NCBI RefSeq assembly: GCF_000701705.1
Contig: NZ_JNJP01000005.1
Coordinates: forward strand, 85,740 to 149,739
Length of the DNA: 64,000 bases
From: Bilophila wadsworthia ATCC 49260
GTDB lineage: Bacteria > Desulfobacterota > Desulfovibrionia > Desulfovibrionales > Desulfovibrionaceae
Reading direction: 5' to 3'
Shown: piece by piece, positions 28,685 to 37,620 of the stretch
Position numbering within the stretch: the stretch's first letter is position 1
Layout of the letters: every line of letters begins with the position of its first letter
Notes under the pieces: generated by a model
Told to the model about the DNA's origin: nothing
What the model saw: only the letters and a program-made list of their open reading frames with translations
The model's database searches: none
Translations under genes and position numbers: made by a program

Positions 28685-30175
28685 TTACTTTTTCCTGCCC
28701 GCAGCCAGCACCGACTTCACGATGATGAAAAAGGTCATGAGCATCAGGACGACCGCCACCGGCCTCGTCAGGAACATGTACGGATCCTGCTCCGAGGCGA
28801 TGATTACCTGTTGGAGCGAGGTTTCCCAGATCGGGGCGAGGATGAAGCCGATGATCAGGCAGATGAAGGAATAGTCGAACTTGCGCATGAAATAGGCCAG
28901 CAGCGAGAAACAGAGCATCAGCGTCACGTCGAAGACGGCGTATTGGGCGAGATAGGCCCCCATCACGCATGTGAAGATAATGATCGGGTATAGGATGACC
29001 GAGGGAATCTGCACCACCTTGCAGAACAGGCGCAGGCCGAGCCGCCCCACACCGAGCAGGAACAGGTTGGCGATGATCAGGCTCCCGTAGATGGCGTAGA
29101 TGAACTGGGCGTTCTGCTCAAACATGAGCGGGCCGGGGATCATGCCGTGGACGACGAACGCGCCGATGAGCAGCGCCGCCGCCATGTTGCCGGGGATGCC
29201 GAGGGTGAAGAGCGGGATGAGGCTGGACGCGACCACCGCACTGTTGGCGGATTCGGAAGCAGCGATGCCCTCAAGCCTGCCCTTGCCGAAGGTTTCGGGC
29301 TCCTTTGAGTGCTTCACGGCCTGATCGTAGGCGAAAAAGGAGGCGACCGGCGCGCCGAGCCCCGGCAGCGCGCCCACGACGGTCCCGGCGATGGAAGACC
29401 GGATGAGCGTCTTGAGGCACTCCACGTATTCCTTCAGCGTGATGAAGCGATCCTCGGGCTTGGAGGAAAAGGTGATCACCTCGCGGGCTTCCTTGCGGCC
29501 GAGCTGCTGCTCAAGCTGGATGATGATTTCCGAAAAGGCCAGCATCCCGATGCCCACGGGGATCAGGGAGATACCCCTCTCAAGCGGGACGATGTCGAAG
29601 GTCAGGCGGGGCAGGGCCGAGACGGGCTCGATGCCCACTGTCCCGATCAGCACGCCAAGGGCGGCCGCGATGAAGCCCCTGAGCAGGGAACGGGTGCCCA
29701 GCCCCGCAATGATGGTCATGGCCATGCAGATGAGTGCGAAAATTTCCGGCGGCCCCATATAGAGTGCCACGGCCGCCAGAGGTGCGGCCACGAGGATGAG
29801 TACCAGCGTCGCGAAGGCGTCGCCCGTCACTGAGGCGTACAGCGCCATCCGGAGAGCCTTTTCGCCTTTGCCCTGCTTCGCCAGAGGATAGCCGTCCCAT
29901 GTGGTCGCCGCGGATTCCGGGGTGCCCGGCGTATTCAGCAGCACGCCGGAAATGGAGCCGCCGAAGAATGCGCCCTTGTTGAGTCCGACGAGGAAGCCGA
30001 TGGCCGCCACTGGGGACATATAATAGGAAAGGGGGATGCACAGGGCAATGGCCATGGGGCCGTTGACGCCCGGGATGGCCCCCGCGATCATGCCCGCGAT
30101 GACGCCGAGCAGCACGAACAGCAGGTTGGCGAGCTGCAAGGCCTCGGAGAGCCCGGCAAGAATCATATCCAGCAT
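28685..30175 (-). CDS. tctA: Tripartite tricarboxylate transporter, large membrane subunit
   Basis: The 496-residue membrane protein (about 11-12 TM segments) has the TctA signature GAIPGVNGPMAIALCIPLSY, followed by NKGAFFGGSISGVLLNTPG and ATTWDGYPLAKQGKGEKAL, and a second GALPGLGAPVASFFAYDQAV repeat. It forms the ion-coupled translocation pathway fed by TctC. The start at 30175 is chosen by family alignment and AAAGGA upstream; 25 bp separate it from tctB. Confidence 0.95.
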   Translation of the reverse strand: MLDMILAGLSEALQLANLLFVLLGVIAGMIAGAIPGVNGPMAIALCIPLSYYMSPVAAIGFLVGLNKGAFFGGSISGVLLNTPGTPESAATTWDGYPLAKQGKGEKALRMALYASVTGDAFATLVLILVAAPLAAVALYMGPPEIFALICMAMTIIAGLGTRSLLRGFIAAALGVLIGTVGIEPVSALPRLTFDIVPLERGISLIPVGIGMLAFSEIIIQLEQQLGRKEAREVITFSSKPEDRFITLKEYVECLKTLIRSSIAGTVVGALPGLGAPVASFFAYDQAVKHSKEPETFGKGRLEGIAASESANSAVVASSLIPLFTLGIPGNMAAALLIGAFVVHGMIPGPLMFEQNAQFIYAIYGSLIIANLFLLGVGRLGLRLFCKVVQIPSVILYPIIIFTCVMGAYLAQYAVFDVTLMLCFSLLAYFMRKFDYSFICLIIGFILAPIWETSLQQVIIASEQDPYMFLTRPVAVVLMLMTFFIIVKSVLAAGRKK

Positions 30176-30200
30176 AGTCTTGATCCTTTGAGGAAGGAGG

Positions 30201-30656
30201 TCAGGGCATGGGGACGCCAAGCCCGAAACGCATGATCGCATACACGAGAAGCACGGGGGCGACGGAGACGAGCGTCATGGGGAACCACCGCCGCTGCCCA
30301 CAGCCTATCTGGATGACGACCATGAACGCGATACCGGCGGGCAGGAAGCCGAACAGCGACATGGCGGGCATCAGCAGCGCGCACGGGATCAGGAAGCAGG
30401 CCAGGTGCCGCCACCGGACAGCTGTTTGCCCGTCCCCGCCGGATTTTTCGGCCTTCCGCCACGAGAGGGCGGCCCGCCCCAGCCCGAGCAGGGACAGCGC
30501 CAGCATGAACCCGGCAGCAATGTCGGGGAGCAGGGAAGCGGGGACGCCGTACCCCGGATATTCCGGCGTATAGGCGGGGATGATCCAGATGAGGAGATAG
30601 GCGCTCGCCGCCGCGACGACGCCATAGGCCAACGTATCCCTCTGCAATTCGGTCAT
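30201..30656 (-). CDS. tctB: Tripartite tricarboxylate transporter, small membrane subunit
   Basis: The 151-residue protein has four predicted membrane segments (about 12-30, 44-60, 85-108, 118-145) and the low sequence conservation normal for TctB. The call rests on size, topology and its place between tctC and tctA. RBS AGGAG precedes ATG 30656. Confidence 0.85.
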   Translation of the reverse strand: MTELQRDTLAYGVVAAASAYLLIWIIPAYTPEYPGYGVPASLLPDIAAGFMLALSLLGLGRAALSWRKAEKSGGDGQTAVRWRHLACFLIPCALLMPAMSLFGFLPAGIAFMVVIQIGCGQRRWFPMTLVSVAPVLLVYAIMRFGLGVPMP

Positions 30657-30833
30657 AGGAGGCTCCTGTGAAAATGGGGCGCACGCCGGGGGCAGCCGCG
30701 TCCCGCTGCAAGCGATCCGGGGCGGGTTTGCATCAAACGAGCATCTGTTCCCCGAGCGGAGCCGCCCCGAACCGCGTGGGAAACCCGTTTCCGGGCGCGG
30801 GCGTCCGTCCGGATCGCCCGCGTTTTGAAGTCG

Positions 30834-31781
30834 TCAGCGGGCGGCCTGTGCCGCGTACCGCTTGGAGGCTCCTTCCATGTACTGGGCGGCGTGGGCCATG
30901 CCGAATTCCACGGGCCGCATACGCAGCTTTTCGACGGCGAATTCCGAAAACGCCTTGTCCCGCTTCAAGTCGTCCAGCGCGGCCTTCAGGCGTTGCAGCA
31001 CCTCGTCGGGGAGCCCCTTGGGCGCAGCGAAGACCACGTACATCTCGATGGACTCGTCCCATCCCTGTTCGCGCAGCGTGGGAATATCGGGAAGCTCGGT
31101 AAGGCGAATCGGCGTGGACGCCGCCAGACAGCGGATCTTCCCGCTCTGCACGTAATCGAACAGGATCGCGCCTGTATGCCCCAGATCGGCATGCCCGCCC
31201 ATGACCGCCGAAATGACGGAAGGCCCGCCGGAACTGGGCATGAGCGACAGCTTGACGCCTTCCTGCTCGGCGATGCGCTTCATGGCGTCGCGGTCATCCG
31301 AGCCTTGGAACATATACGTGAGGCCCTTGCCTTCCTTCTTGGCCCAAGTGAAGGCCTCCTTCAGCGTCTTCCAAGGGCGATCAGGAAGGCAGATGATCCC
31401 GCTCTGGTTCAGCCCGAGCAGGGTGAGGAACTGAAAATCCCCGAGCCCGTACTTGGTGCGGACGAAGTGGGGGGAATAGGTGAACGCCGCGGTCGCGGAA
31501 ACGCCAAGCGTGTAGCCATCCGCCGGGGAGGACGCCAGCTCGGTGGCCATGACACTGCCGTGCGAGCCGCCGGGGACATTGCTGACCAGCACGGGTTGCC
31601 CGAGGCTGGCCTTTAGTTTTTCGGCCACGGCTCTGGTCAGCAAATCGATTTGTGCTCCCGGCTTGGTCATCGTCAGCATCTTGATCGGGTGATCCGGATA
31701 TGTTCCCGCATGGACAAGCGGGGCACAACACAGGCTCAGCAACACGGCGGCACAAAGACGGAACGCTGGAAACCTACGCAT
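30834..31781 (-). CDS. tctC: Tripartite tricarboxylate transporter, periplasmic binding protein
   Basis: The 315-residue receptor has a Sec signal peptide (1-25, ending LVHA) and the TctC/Bug fold: YPDHPIKMLTMTKPGAQIDL, VSNVPGGSHGSVMATELASS and the TLREQGWDESIEM motif of Bug proteins. It captures a carboxylate for TctAB. Start ATG 31781 is set by GAGGAG eight bases upstream; an ATG five codons earlier is less likely. It is the first gene of the apparent tctCBA-aprAB-like operon. The replacement of the usual Asp-rich ligand loop region by MTKPGAQID could affect ligand choice (inference). Confidence 0.9.
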   Translation of the reverse strand: MRRFPAFRLCAAVLLSLCCAPLVHAGTYPDHPIKMLTMTKPGAQIDLLTRAVAEKLKASLGQPVLVSNVPGGSHGSVMATELASSPADGYTLGVSATAAFTYSPHFVRTKYGLGDFQFLTLLGLNQSGIICLPDRPWKTLKEAFTWAKKEGKGLTYMFQGSDDRDAMKRIAEQEGVKLSLMPSSGGPSVISAVMGGHADLGHTGAILFDYVQSGKIRCLAASTPIRLTELPDIPTLREQGWDESIEMYVVFAAPKGLPDEVLQRLKAALDDLKRDKAFSEFAVEKLRMRPVEFGMAHAAQYMEGASKRYAAQAAR

Positions 31782-32400
31782 GATGTTTCTCCTCATCGTT
31801 GGATGTTGTCGGCCGGAAACCGTACGGGACACGTTACCCCATTTTTGGAAAAAATACATATCATGCTGCAATCAGAAAGACTTGTATGCAATAAAGGATA
31901 CGCCGCGTCTTTTTGATTGGCGCATGGCAGGCCGCCCGGATTCCGGGGGCTCGCCCTTGTCCGCACCCTAGCAAAAGTGGGGGGGGCTTCCATAAGCTGG
32001 ATGATAAATTGTGAAAAAAATGTTTAATCAGGGGCGGCGCAGGATACGCTTCTTTGAAATATATTCCGTTTAATTTCAAATAGATATAATAATATAGAAA
32101 AACAGCAAGACAAAGCGTTCCCATGCGGAAGACTCAAATTGAGGATTCCTCGTCCCTGATAGCCTGAATGAGTGTCTTTATGGACCGAATAACGCCTCCA
32201 AACGCCTACGGTATGGAACTCCCGTTGCAGCTGAAGTGCCGTTTGAGGAATGCTGAACGTATTTCTACCCCTCACGCCTAGGGGATTTTCCGGGCCGCTT
32301 TCAGGAAAACCCCCGATACCTTCCATGCCGCCGCTCCGGTAGAACGTCACCATGTGGAAAAAAGAACGTGCCGTTCCGGGCACGCCACGAGGAGCGAGCA
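31782..32400. other. Divergent promoter region, tctC / amidohydrolase
   Basis: The 620-bp gap between divergent units is AT-rich at 31840-31900 and 32030-32110. An inverted repeat TTTGAAAT/ATTTCAAA (32053-32060/32073-32080) sits immediately before TATAAT at 32085-32090, a plausible repressor-overlapped promoter for the rightward amidohydrolase-MFS unit. An imperfect hairpin GGGGATTTTCC/GGAAAACCCC lies at about 32280-32313 in the presumed leader. Confidence 0.45.
32053..32090 (+). promoter_or_regulatory. Candidate operator and -10 element
   Basis: An 8-bp-arm inverted repeat with a 12-bp spacer abuts a perfect TATAAT. The -35 element is not obvious, which is compatible with an activator-dependent or operator-controlled promoter. 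It would leave a leader of about 300 nt. Confidence 0.3.
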
Positions 32401-34002
32401 ATGGACAGAAAGGTATTCTACAACGGAACGATCCTGACCATGCAGGCTGAAGGGCATACGGTTGAGGCCGTATACACCATCGGCGACAGGATCGCCGCAA
32501 TCGGGAACCGTGACGACGTGTTCCGCCAGATTACGGACGACACCGAACGCGTTGACCTTGAGGGCAAGACCCTCATCCCCGGCTTCATCGAATCCCACGC
32601 GCACGTCACCGACTGGGCGGAATGCGAATTTCTCCAGTTCACCTGCTACCATATCAAGAACATCGCCGAGCTTCAGGACATGATCCGCGAGAACGCCAAG
32701 ACCAAGAAGGCGGGCGAATGGGTCATCGGGTACGGTTATAACGACAGCATGGTCGCCGAGATGCGGCACCTGGAGCGCGCGGACATCGACGCAGCCTGTG
32801 CCGACCATCCGGTCTTCGTCATGCACGGCAGCGGGCACCTCGCCTATGTCAACTCGAAGGCGCTGGAAATCTGCAACATCAATGCGGATACGCCGATCCC
32901 CGCAGGCGGGCAGGGCGAAATCCACCTCGGCGCGGACGGCCTCCCGAGCGGCCTGCTCATCGGACAGGCGTACAATCTCGCCCTGAGCGTCATCCCCAAG
33001 TACACCGTCGAAGAATACAAGGGCGCATTCCGCAAGGGCATCGCCGCCGCCAACGCCAAGGGCGTATGCAGCATCGGGGACGGCTCCATCGGCTACATGG
33101 GCAACCAGTGGCAGCTCCTCCGGGCTTTCCATGAGCTGGAAAAGGAAGGCGGCCTCAATCTGCGCTTCTACCTCGTGATCATGGATTACGGGTACATCCC
33201 CTTTATGGAAGGCGGTCTGGTGACCGGGTTCGGTTCGGAAAGCCTTCAACTCGGCTCCATCAAGCTGCTGCTCGACGGCTCGATTCAGGGCCGCACCGCC
33301 AGCGTCAAGGAGCCCTACCTCGGCACCGACGAAAAGGGGCTCCTTCACCATACCCCGGAAGATTTGCAGGCCCGCGTGGAGCGCTACCACCGGGGCGGAT
33401 GCCAAATCGCCATCCATACCAACGGCGACAACGCCATCGAGGAAGCCATCAACGCCATAGAGAAGGCGCAGGCGGCCTATCCCCGCCCGGACGCCCGGCA
33501 CATGCTCATCCATTGCCAGATGGCGTCCGAGGAACAGCTCGACCGCATGGCGAAGCTCGGCATCATCGCCAACTTCTTTGTCGGGCATGTGCATGTGTGG
33601 GGCGACCTGCACCGTGACAGATTCATCGGCGAACGCGCGTTGCGCATGGACCCGGTCGCCAGCGCCAAGAAGCGGAATATGCCGTTCTGCCTCCACACCG
33701 ACCTCCCGGTGACGCCCCTTGATCCCATCCTCAGCATGTACGCCGCGACCGCCCGCCGCACCAAGAGCGGGAAGATCCTCGGCGAAGATCAGCGTGTTTC
33801 CGTTTACGACGCCCTGCGTGCATGGACCGTAAACGCCGCGCATTCGATGTTTGGTGAAACAGTGAAGGGGAGTATCCGCGAAGGCTACCTCGCCGACCTC
33901 GTCATCCTGTCCCAAAATCCGCTGGAAACGGCCCCTGACGACCTGCTGGACGTGCAGGTTGTGCAGACCGTCGTCGGCGGCAAGACCGTATACCGCGCCT
34001 AA
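32401..34002 (+). CDS. Amidohydrolase (YtcJ-like, amidohydrolase_3 family)
   Basis: The 533-residue cytosolic metal-dependent hydrolase has the N-terminal composite-sandwich segment FYNGTILTMQ, the metal-binding HxH in GFIESHAHVTDW, GSIKLLLDGSIQGRTA, IAIHTNGDNAI, MLIHCQ and the catalytic Asp in FCLHTDLPVTPLDP. All expected ligands are present. The C-terminal GSIREGYLADLVIL is family-typical. YtcJ-like enzymes hydrolyse amides or related bonds of largely unknown substrates. The MFS gene starts 18 bp downstream, so uptake and hydrolysis of the same compound is likely (inference). RBS GAGGAG precedes ATG 32401. Confidence 0.9.
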   Translation: MDRKVFYNGTILTMQAEGHTVEAVYTIGDRIAAIGNRDDVFRQITDDTERVDLEGKTLIPGFIESHAHVTDWAECEFLQFTCYHIKNIAELQDMIRENAKTKKAGEWVIGYGYNDSMVAEMRHLERADIDAACADHPVFVMHGSGHLAYVNSKALEICNINADTPIPAGGQGEIHLGADGLPSGLLIGQAYNLALSVIPKYTVEEYKGAFRKGIAAANAKGVCSIGDGSIGYMGNQWQLLRAFHELEKEGGLNLRFYLVIMDYGYIPFMEGGLVTGFGSESLQLGSIKLLLDGSIQGRTASVKEPYLGTDEKGLLHHTPEDLQARVERYHRGGCQIAIHTNGDNAIEEAINAIEKAQAAYPRPDARHMLIHCQMASEEQLDRMAKLGIIANFFVGHVHVWGDLHRDRFIGERALRMDPVASAKKRNMPFCLHTDLPVTPLDPILSMYAATARRTKSGKILGEDQRVSVYDALRAWTVNAAHSMFGETVKGSIREGYLADLVILSQNPLETAPDDLLDVQVVQTVVGGKTVYRA

Positions 34003-34020
34003 CCCATTCAGGAGCCCATC

Positions 34021-35295
34021 ATGTCGAATTTCCTCAAGTACATGCGCCTGTTCGCGCTCGGCATCACCTTCTCGTCGTCCATGGCTCTGCCGTATGTGCA
34101 GATCAAGTTTTACGACGTGTTCCGCGAAGCCACCCAAGCCAGCAACAACGAACTCGGCCTGCTCATGACCATCTTTACCGCGGTCAGCATGGCTCTCTAT
34201 ATCCCCGGCGGGGTGCTCGCGGACCGCGGGTCTCCAAAGAAGCTCCTGCTCCTTTCGTTGATCATGATGTGCGGCCTGAACGCCTACTTTGCCTTCCATA
34301 CTTCCTACGGCGCGGCACAGCTCATCTGGGCGTTGCTCGCCATTGCCGCGAACACGGTTCAGTGGCCTACGCTGATCAAGGCCATCCGCGACACCGGCAG
34401 CAGTGAGGAACAGGGCCGCATGTTCGGCACCTTCTACGGCACCACCGGCATCTTCTCTTCCATTATCGGATTCGTAGGTGCTTGGATTTACTCCAATGGT
34501 TCGAGCAACATCGAAGGCTTCCACCTCATGCTCCTCGGGCAGTCCGCCTTCTGCGCCGTCGCCGCCGTCGCCGTCGGCTTCTTCGTGGAAGACAAGACCC
34601 CGTACAACAACAATGTCCCCGCACCGAAGGAGAACCCCTTCAAGAGCGCGCTTACTGTCATGAAGCTTCCCGCCGTGTGGATGATGGTCGTCCTGATCTT
34701 CTGCGGCTACGGCATGTACATCGGCATCACCTACATGACCCCCTACACCACCAACGTCCTCGGCGCGTCCATCGCCTTCGGCGCCGTGCTCGGGACCATC
34801 CGCGCCTTTGGCCTGCGCGTCCTGACCGGACCCTTCAGCGGCTATATTTCCGACAAGATGGGCTCGGCCGCAAAGATTCTCGCCATCTGCTTCTTGGTCA
34901 TCATCGGGATGCTGTTCGTCATCCTCTCCCTGCCCAAGGGCACGTCCAACGCCGTGATCATCCTGCTCACCATGATGTTCAGCTTCTTCGGCCTCGTCAT
35001 CTACACGACCATGTTCGCCTGCATGGAAGAAGTCAGCATCCCGCCCCAGTACACCGGCATCGCGGTCAGCGTCATCAGCCTCCTCGGCTACCTGCCTGAC
35101 GGCCTGTTCCCCCCCCTGTTCGGCCACTGGCTCGACGTGTACGGCAATCAGGGCTACTCGGTCATCTTCTACTTCCTCGCCGGCATCAGCCTTCTCGGGT
35201 GCTGCGTCGCCATCGTCATCTACCGCAAGGGACGCGCGCTCCGTTCCGGTCAGGTTGAAGTCGAAGCAGGGAACGAAGCTCAGGTTACGGCCTGA
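34021..35295 (+). CDS. MFS transporter
   Basis: The 424-residue protein has about 12 membrane segments and the major-facilitator loop 2-3 motif GGVLADRGSPKKLLLL, plus a second-half counterpart GYISDKMGSAAKI. A short acidic cytoplasmic tail ends the protein. It resembles nitrate/nitrite or organic-anion type MFS carriers, but the substrate is unknown. It is in one unit with the upstream amidohydrolase (18-bp gap, RBS AGGAG) and is followed by a strong terminator. Confidence 0.88.
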   Translation: MSNFLKYMRLFALGITFSSSMALPYVQIKFYDVFREATQASNNELGLLMTIFTAVSMALYIPGGVLADRGSPKKLLLLSLIMMCGLNAYFAFHTSYGAAQLIWALLAIAANTVQWPTLIKAIRDTGSSEEQGRMFGTFYGTTGIFSSIIGFVGAWIYSNGSSNIEGFHLMLLGQSAFCAVAAVAVGFFVEDKTPYNNNVPAPKENPFKSALTVMKLPAVWMMVVLIFCGYGMYIGITYMTPYTTNVLGASIAFGAVLGTIRAFGLRVLTGPFSGYISDKMGSAAKILAICFLVIIGMLFVILSLPKGTSNAVIILLTMMFSFFGLVIYTTMFACMEEVSIPPQYTGIAVSVISLLGYLPDGLFPPLFGHWLDVYGNQGYSVIFYFLAGISLLGCCVAIVIYRKGRALRSGQVEVEAGNEAQVTA

Positions 35296-35303
35296 AAAAG
35301 TGA

Positions 35304-35375
35304 ACTGAGGGAGGGGGAAGGTGACCCTTTAAAAGGATCATCTTCCCCCTCCCCGAACCTCCTCAGTCTTTTTTA
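35304..35375 (+). terminator. Terminator of the amidohydrolase-MFS unit
   Basis: A long two-part stem, ACTGAGG (35304-35310) with CCTCAGT (35361-35367) enclosing a polypurine arm GGGAGGGGGAAG and its complement, is followed by CTTTTTTAT. Confidence 0.9.
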
Positions 35376-35457
35376 TCGAACCCCTGACAACAGTCGTTCT
35401 TTTTCAAATTATTACAATTAAATAGAATCTTTTGCCAAGAAAATACGGAAATTCTCC

Positions 35458-35511
35458 ATAACATAAACGCCCGGATGCATTCTCCCCCTTGCATCCGGGC
35501 GTTTATGTTAT
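35458..35511. repeat. Perfect 22-bp inverted repeat
   Basis: Arms 35458-35479 and 35490-35511 are perfectly complementary with a 10-nt loop. The AT-rich stem base with GC-rich upper stem resembles a bidirectional terminator between the MFS gene and the convergent histidine kinase. Confidence 0.8.
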
Positions 35512-35618
35512 GGCTGACGGAACTGAAAAAACTTGTCGTGGCAGTGAAAGGAATCCTTCAACCGTTAATTGAAGTATCATCCCTCCTCCGTACAACCAGC
35601 ACATCTGACGCAATCGGA

Positions 35619-35738
35619 GCGCTCTTGATCCGGCAAAGGCCGGAGAGCGAAGCGACCGGCCTTTGCCGGATCAAGAGCGCCCTGAGGGGGTCCGGGGGGA
35701 ATCATTCCCCCCGGGCGGGTCAAGGGCGGCAGCCCTTG
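35619..35738. repeat. Cluster of three adjacent inverted repeats
   Basis: First, arms 35619-35643/35656-35680 form a perfect 25-bp repeat with a 12-nt loop. Second, 35692-35702/35704-35714 form an 11-bp palindrome around one base. Third, 35721-35727/35732-35738 form a 7-bp hairpin. The block ends just before the kinase stop at 35752. Its modular, GC-rich layout suggests a dispersed REP-like element, but other copies were not found in this window. Confidence 0.75.
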
Positions 35739-35751
35739 CCGCCGGAGGCAT

Positions 35752-37620
35752 CTACCCGCGCAACGCGGCAGCGTCCCAAACAACGGCGATGATGGTCCCC
35801 CTGCCAAGCTCCGATCCGATGGTCAAAACGCCGGAACTGAGCTGTGCACGCTCGCGGAGGCTCTTGAGGCCAAGGCCGGACTTCACGCTCACGTCGGCGA
35901 GCTTTTCCGCGACCGAAAAGCCCTTTCCGTCATCGCTGATGACGAGCCGGAGGGCGTCGCCGTCCATGCCGAGGGAAACGGAGGCGCGGGTCGCCCCGCT
36001 GTGCTTGACGATGTTGCTGAGGGCTTCCTGAATGACGCGGAAGATCACGATGGGCAGATTCGGCGGCAGTTTCTCCTCGTCGAGCGCAATGGAAAGCTCA
36101 ATCGGCATATGAGCGAAAACGCGCTCATACTCTTCGCAGAAATCCGCGATGGTGGCCTCAAGCCCAAGCTCAAGCTGAGGCGGACGAAGCTCGTTCTGGA
36201 TGCGGCGGAGATGGGTCGCCAGTTTCTTGACCAATGAAACCGAGGTCGAAAGCGTGTCGCAGATGTCCGGCTGGAGTTCGTGCTCGGGCAGGGAACGGAT
36301 GGAACGAAGGGAACGCTCCATGCCGAACTTGATCGCGCCGAGCGTGGCCCCGATGTTGTCGTGCAGCTCGGAGGCGAGCTTGAACCGTTCGCTCTCCTGC
36401 GCCATGAGCAACTTTTCGGAAAGCGCCTTGAGTTCGCACGTGCGTTCGGCAACCTGTTTTTCCAGATTTTCGTGGGAGTGGAGCAGTTCCTGTTCGTGCT
36501 TCTCGATCTCCGATGTGAAGTACCGTACCGATGAGGTCATTTCCGCCAGCTCGTAGCGCACGGATTCGGGGAATGGCGTCGGGATACGGTTCACCCGGTC
36601 AAGCATGCAATTGTTCAGCCGCTTGATGGGGTCCACCACGTTGCGGACGATGGAGCGGTAGATAAACAGCGCGAGGAACACGGCAAGGAAGAAGGTCACC
36701 CCCACAGTGGCCACGATGACAGCGTAGCGCTCCGCGAGCGTCTTTTTGGATGCCTGAATGCTCGTCCATGACTGCTGGGAAACGGCGTTGGCCGACTCGA
36801 TGAGGCTGTTTGAGGTATATTGATGGGTGATCTTGAGGGCATCCAGTGTGCTTCCCAGCGCCGTGTATTCCTCATACAGAGCAAGAAGGCCGTCTTCCGC
36901 GAGGGCCATAGTGGCCGCATCGCTGGAGAGTTTTTTCAGACGCCCGGAAAAGGGGCTGGCCTCCGCCGAGCGCAGCAGCCGTTTGACGTCGGTGCGGATT
37001 TCGCTTTTGAGGCGCAGGGAATAGGGCCGGTCATGGTGCATGGACAGCAGGAGCATGGCGGTGAGCACGTCGGAATAGGCGGTCTTCCAGACGTTGAAGC
37101 CCGGATCGCCCGGCTTCATGCCCGAGGCGTACAGCTCCCGCTCAAGCTGCGGCAAGTCCGCGTTGAGGGTGCGGATACGCTTTACGAGCCGTTCCGTGTT
37201 GCGCAGGTTGTCGATGCGTTGGGCGACGGCCTGGTTCGTGCCCGCAAGGATTCCGTTCAATTCATTCAAGTTGTTCTTTATCTTTTCTTTGACCCCAGGA
37301 TCGACGGCAAGCGCTTCGAGGCTTTCCAGCACGTTTTCGGGAAAACGCCGGGCCTCGATTTCCTGCACGACTCCGAGGTGGACGAAACGGTCGCGGCACA
37401 GGATGCTGTCGTGGAGGATGCCCTTCGCCCACTCGCTCTCCTTGCTGATGTAGGAAGCGATGGCCATGTTGGGCAAAGCGACGTTGACGGTTTCGTCCGC
37501 CTCTTCGGACAGCATCTTGAGGAGCTGGAGCAGCGAAATGAGGAACGCGCACAGCACGAGGCAGAACAGCCCGAGCAGCAGGGCGATGCGGGAGGCGATG
37601 CTCTTGTCCATGATGCTCAT
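35752..37620 (-). CDS. NarL-type sensor histidine kinase
   Basis: The 622-residue membrane kinase has TM1 at about 8-33, a periplasmic region of about 260 residues rich in helices, TM2 at about 297-322, a HAMP-like linker and coiled coil, then a HisKA_3 dimerisation domain with phospho-acceptor His420 in SELHDNIGATL, and an HATPase domain with NIVKHSG (N box) and DDGKGF (G1). The start ATG overlaps the upstream binding-protein stop by 4 bp, so the sensor is translated with that protein. The cognate regulator is the gene at 39256. The binding protein between them suggests peptide or related ligand sensing (inference). Confidence 0.9.
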   Translation of the reverse strand: MSIMDKSIASRIALLLGLFCLVLCAFLISLLQLLKMLSEEADETVNVALPNMAIASYISKESEWAKGILHDSILCRDRFVHLGVVQEIEARRFPENVLESLEALAVDPGVKEKIKNNLNELNGILAGTNQAVAQRIDNLRNTERLVKRIRTLNADLPQLERELYASGMKPGDPGFNVWKTAYSDVLTAMLLLSMHHDRPYSLRLKSEIRTDVKRLLRSAEASPFSGRLKKLSSDAATMALAEDGLLALYEEYTALGSTLDALKITHQYTSNSLIESANAVSQQSWTSIQASKKTLAERYAVIVATVGVTFFLAVFLALFIYRSIVRNVVDPIKRLNNCMLDRVNRIPTPFPESVRYELAEMTSSVRYFTSEIEKHEQELLHSHENLEKQVAERTCELKALSEKLLMAQESERFKLASELHDNIGATLGAIKFGMERSLRSIRSLPEHELQPDICDTLSTSVSLVKKLATHLRRIQNELRPPQLELGLEATIADFCEEYERVFAHMPIELSIALDEEKLPPNLPIVIFRVIQEALSNIVKHSGATRASVSLGMDGDALRLVISDDGKGFSVAEKLADVSVKSGLGLKSLRERAQLSSGVLTIGSELGRGTIIAVVWDAAALRG

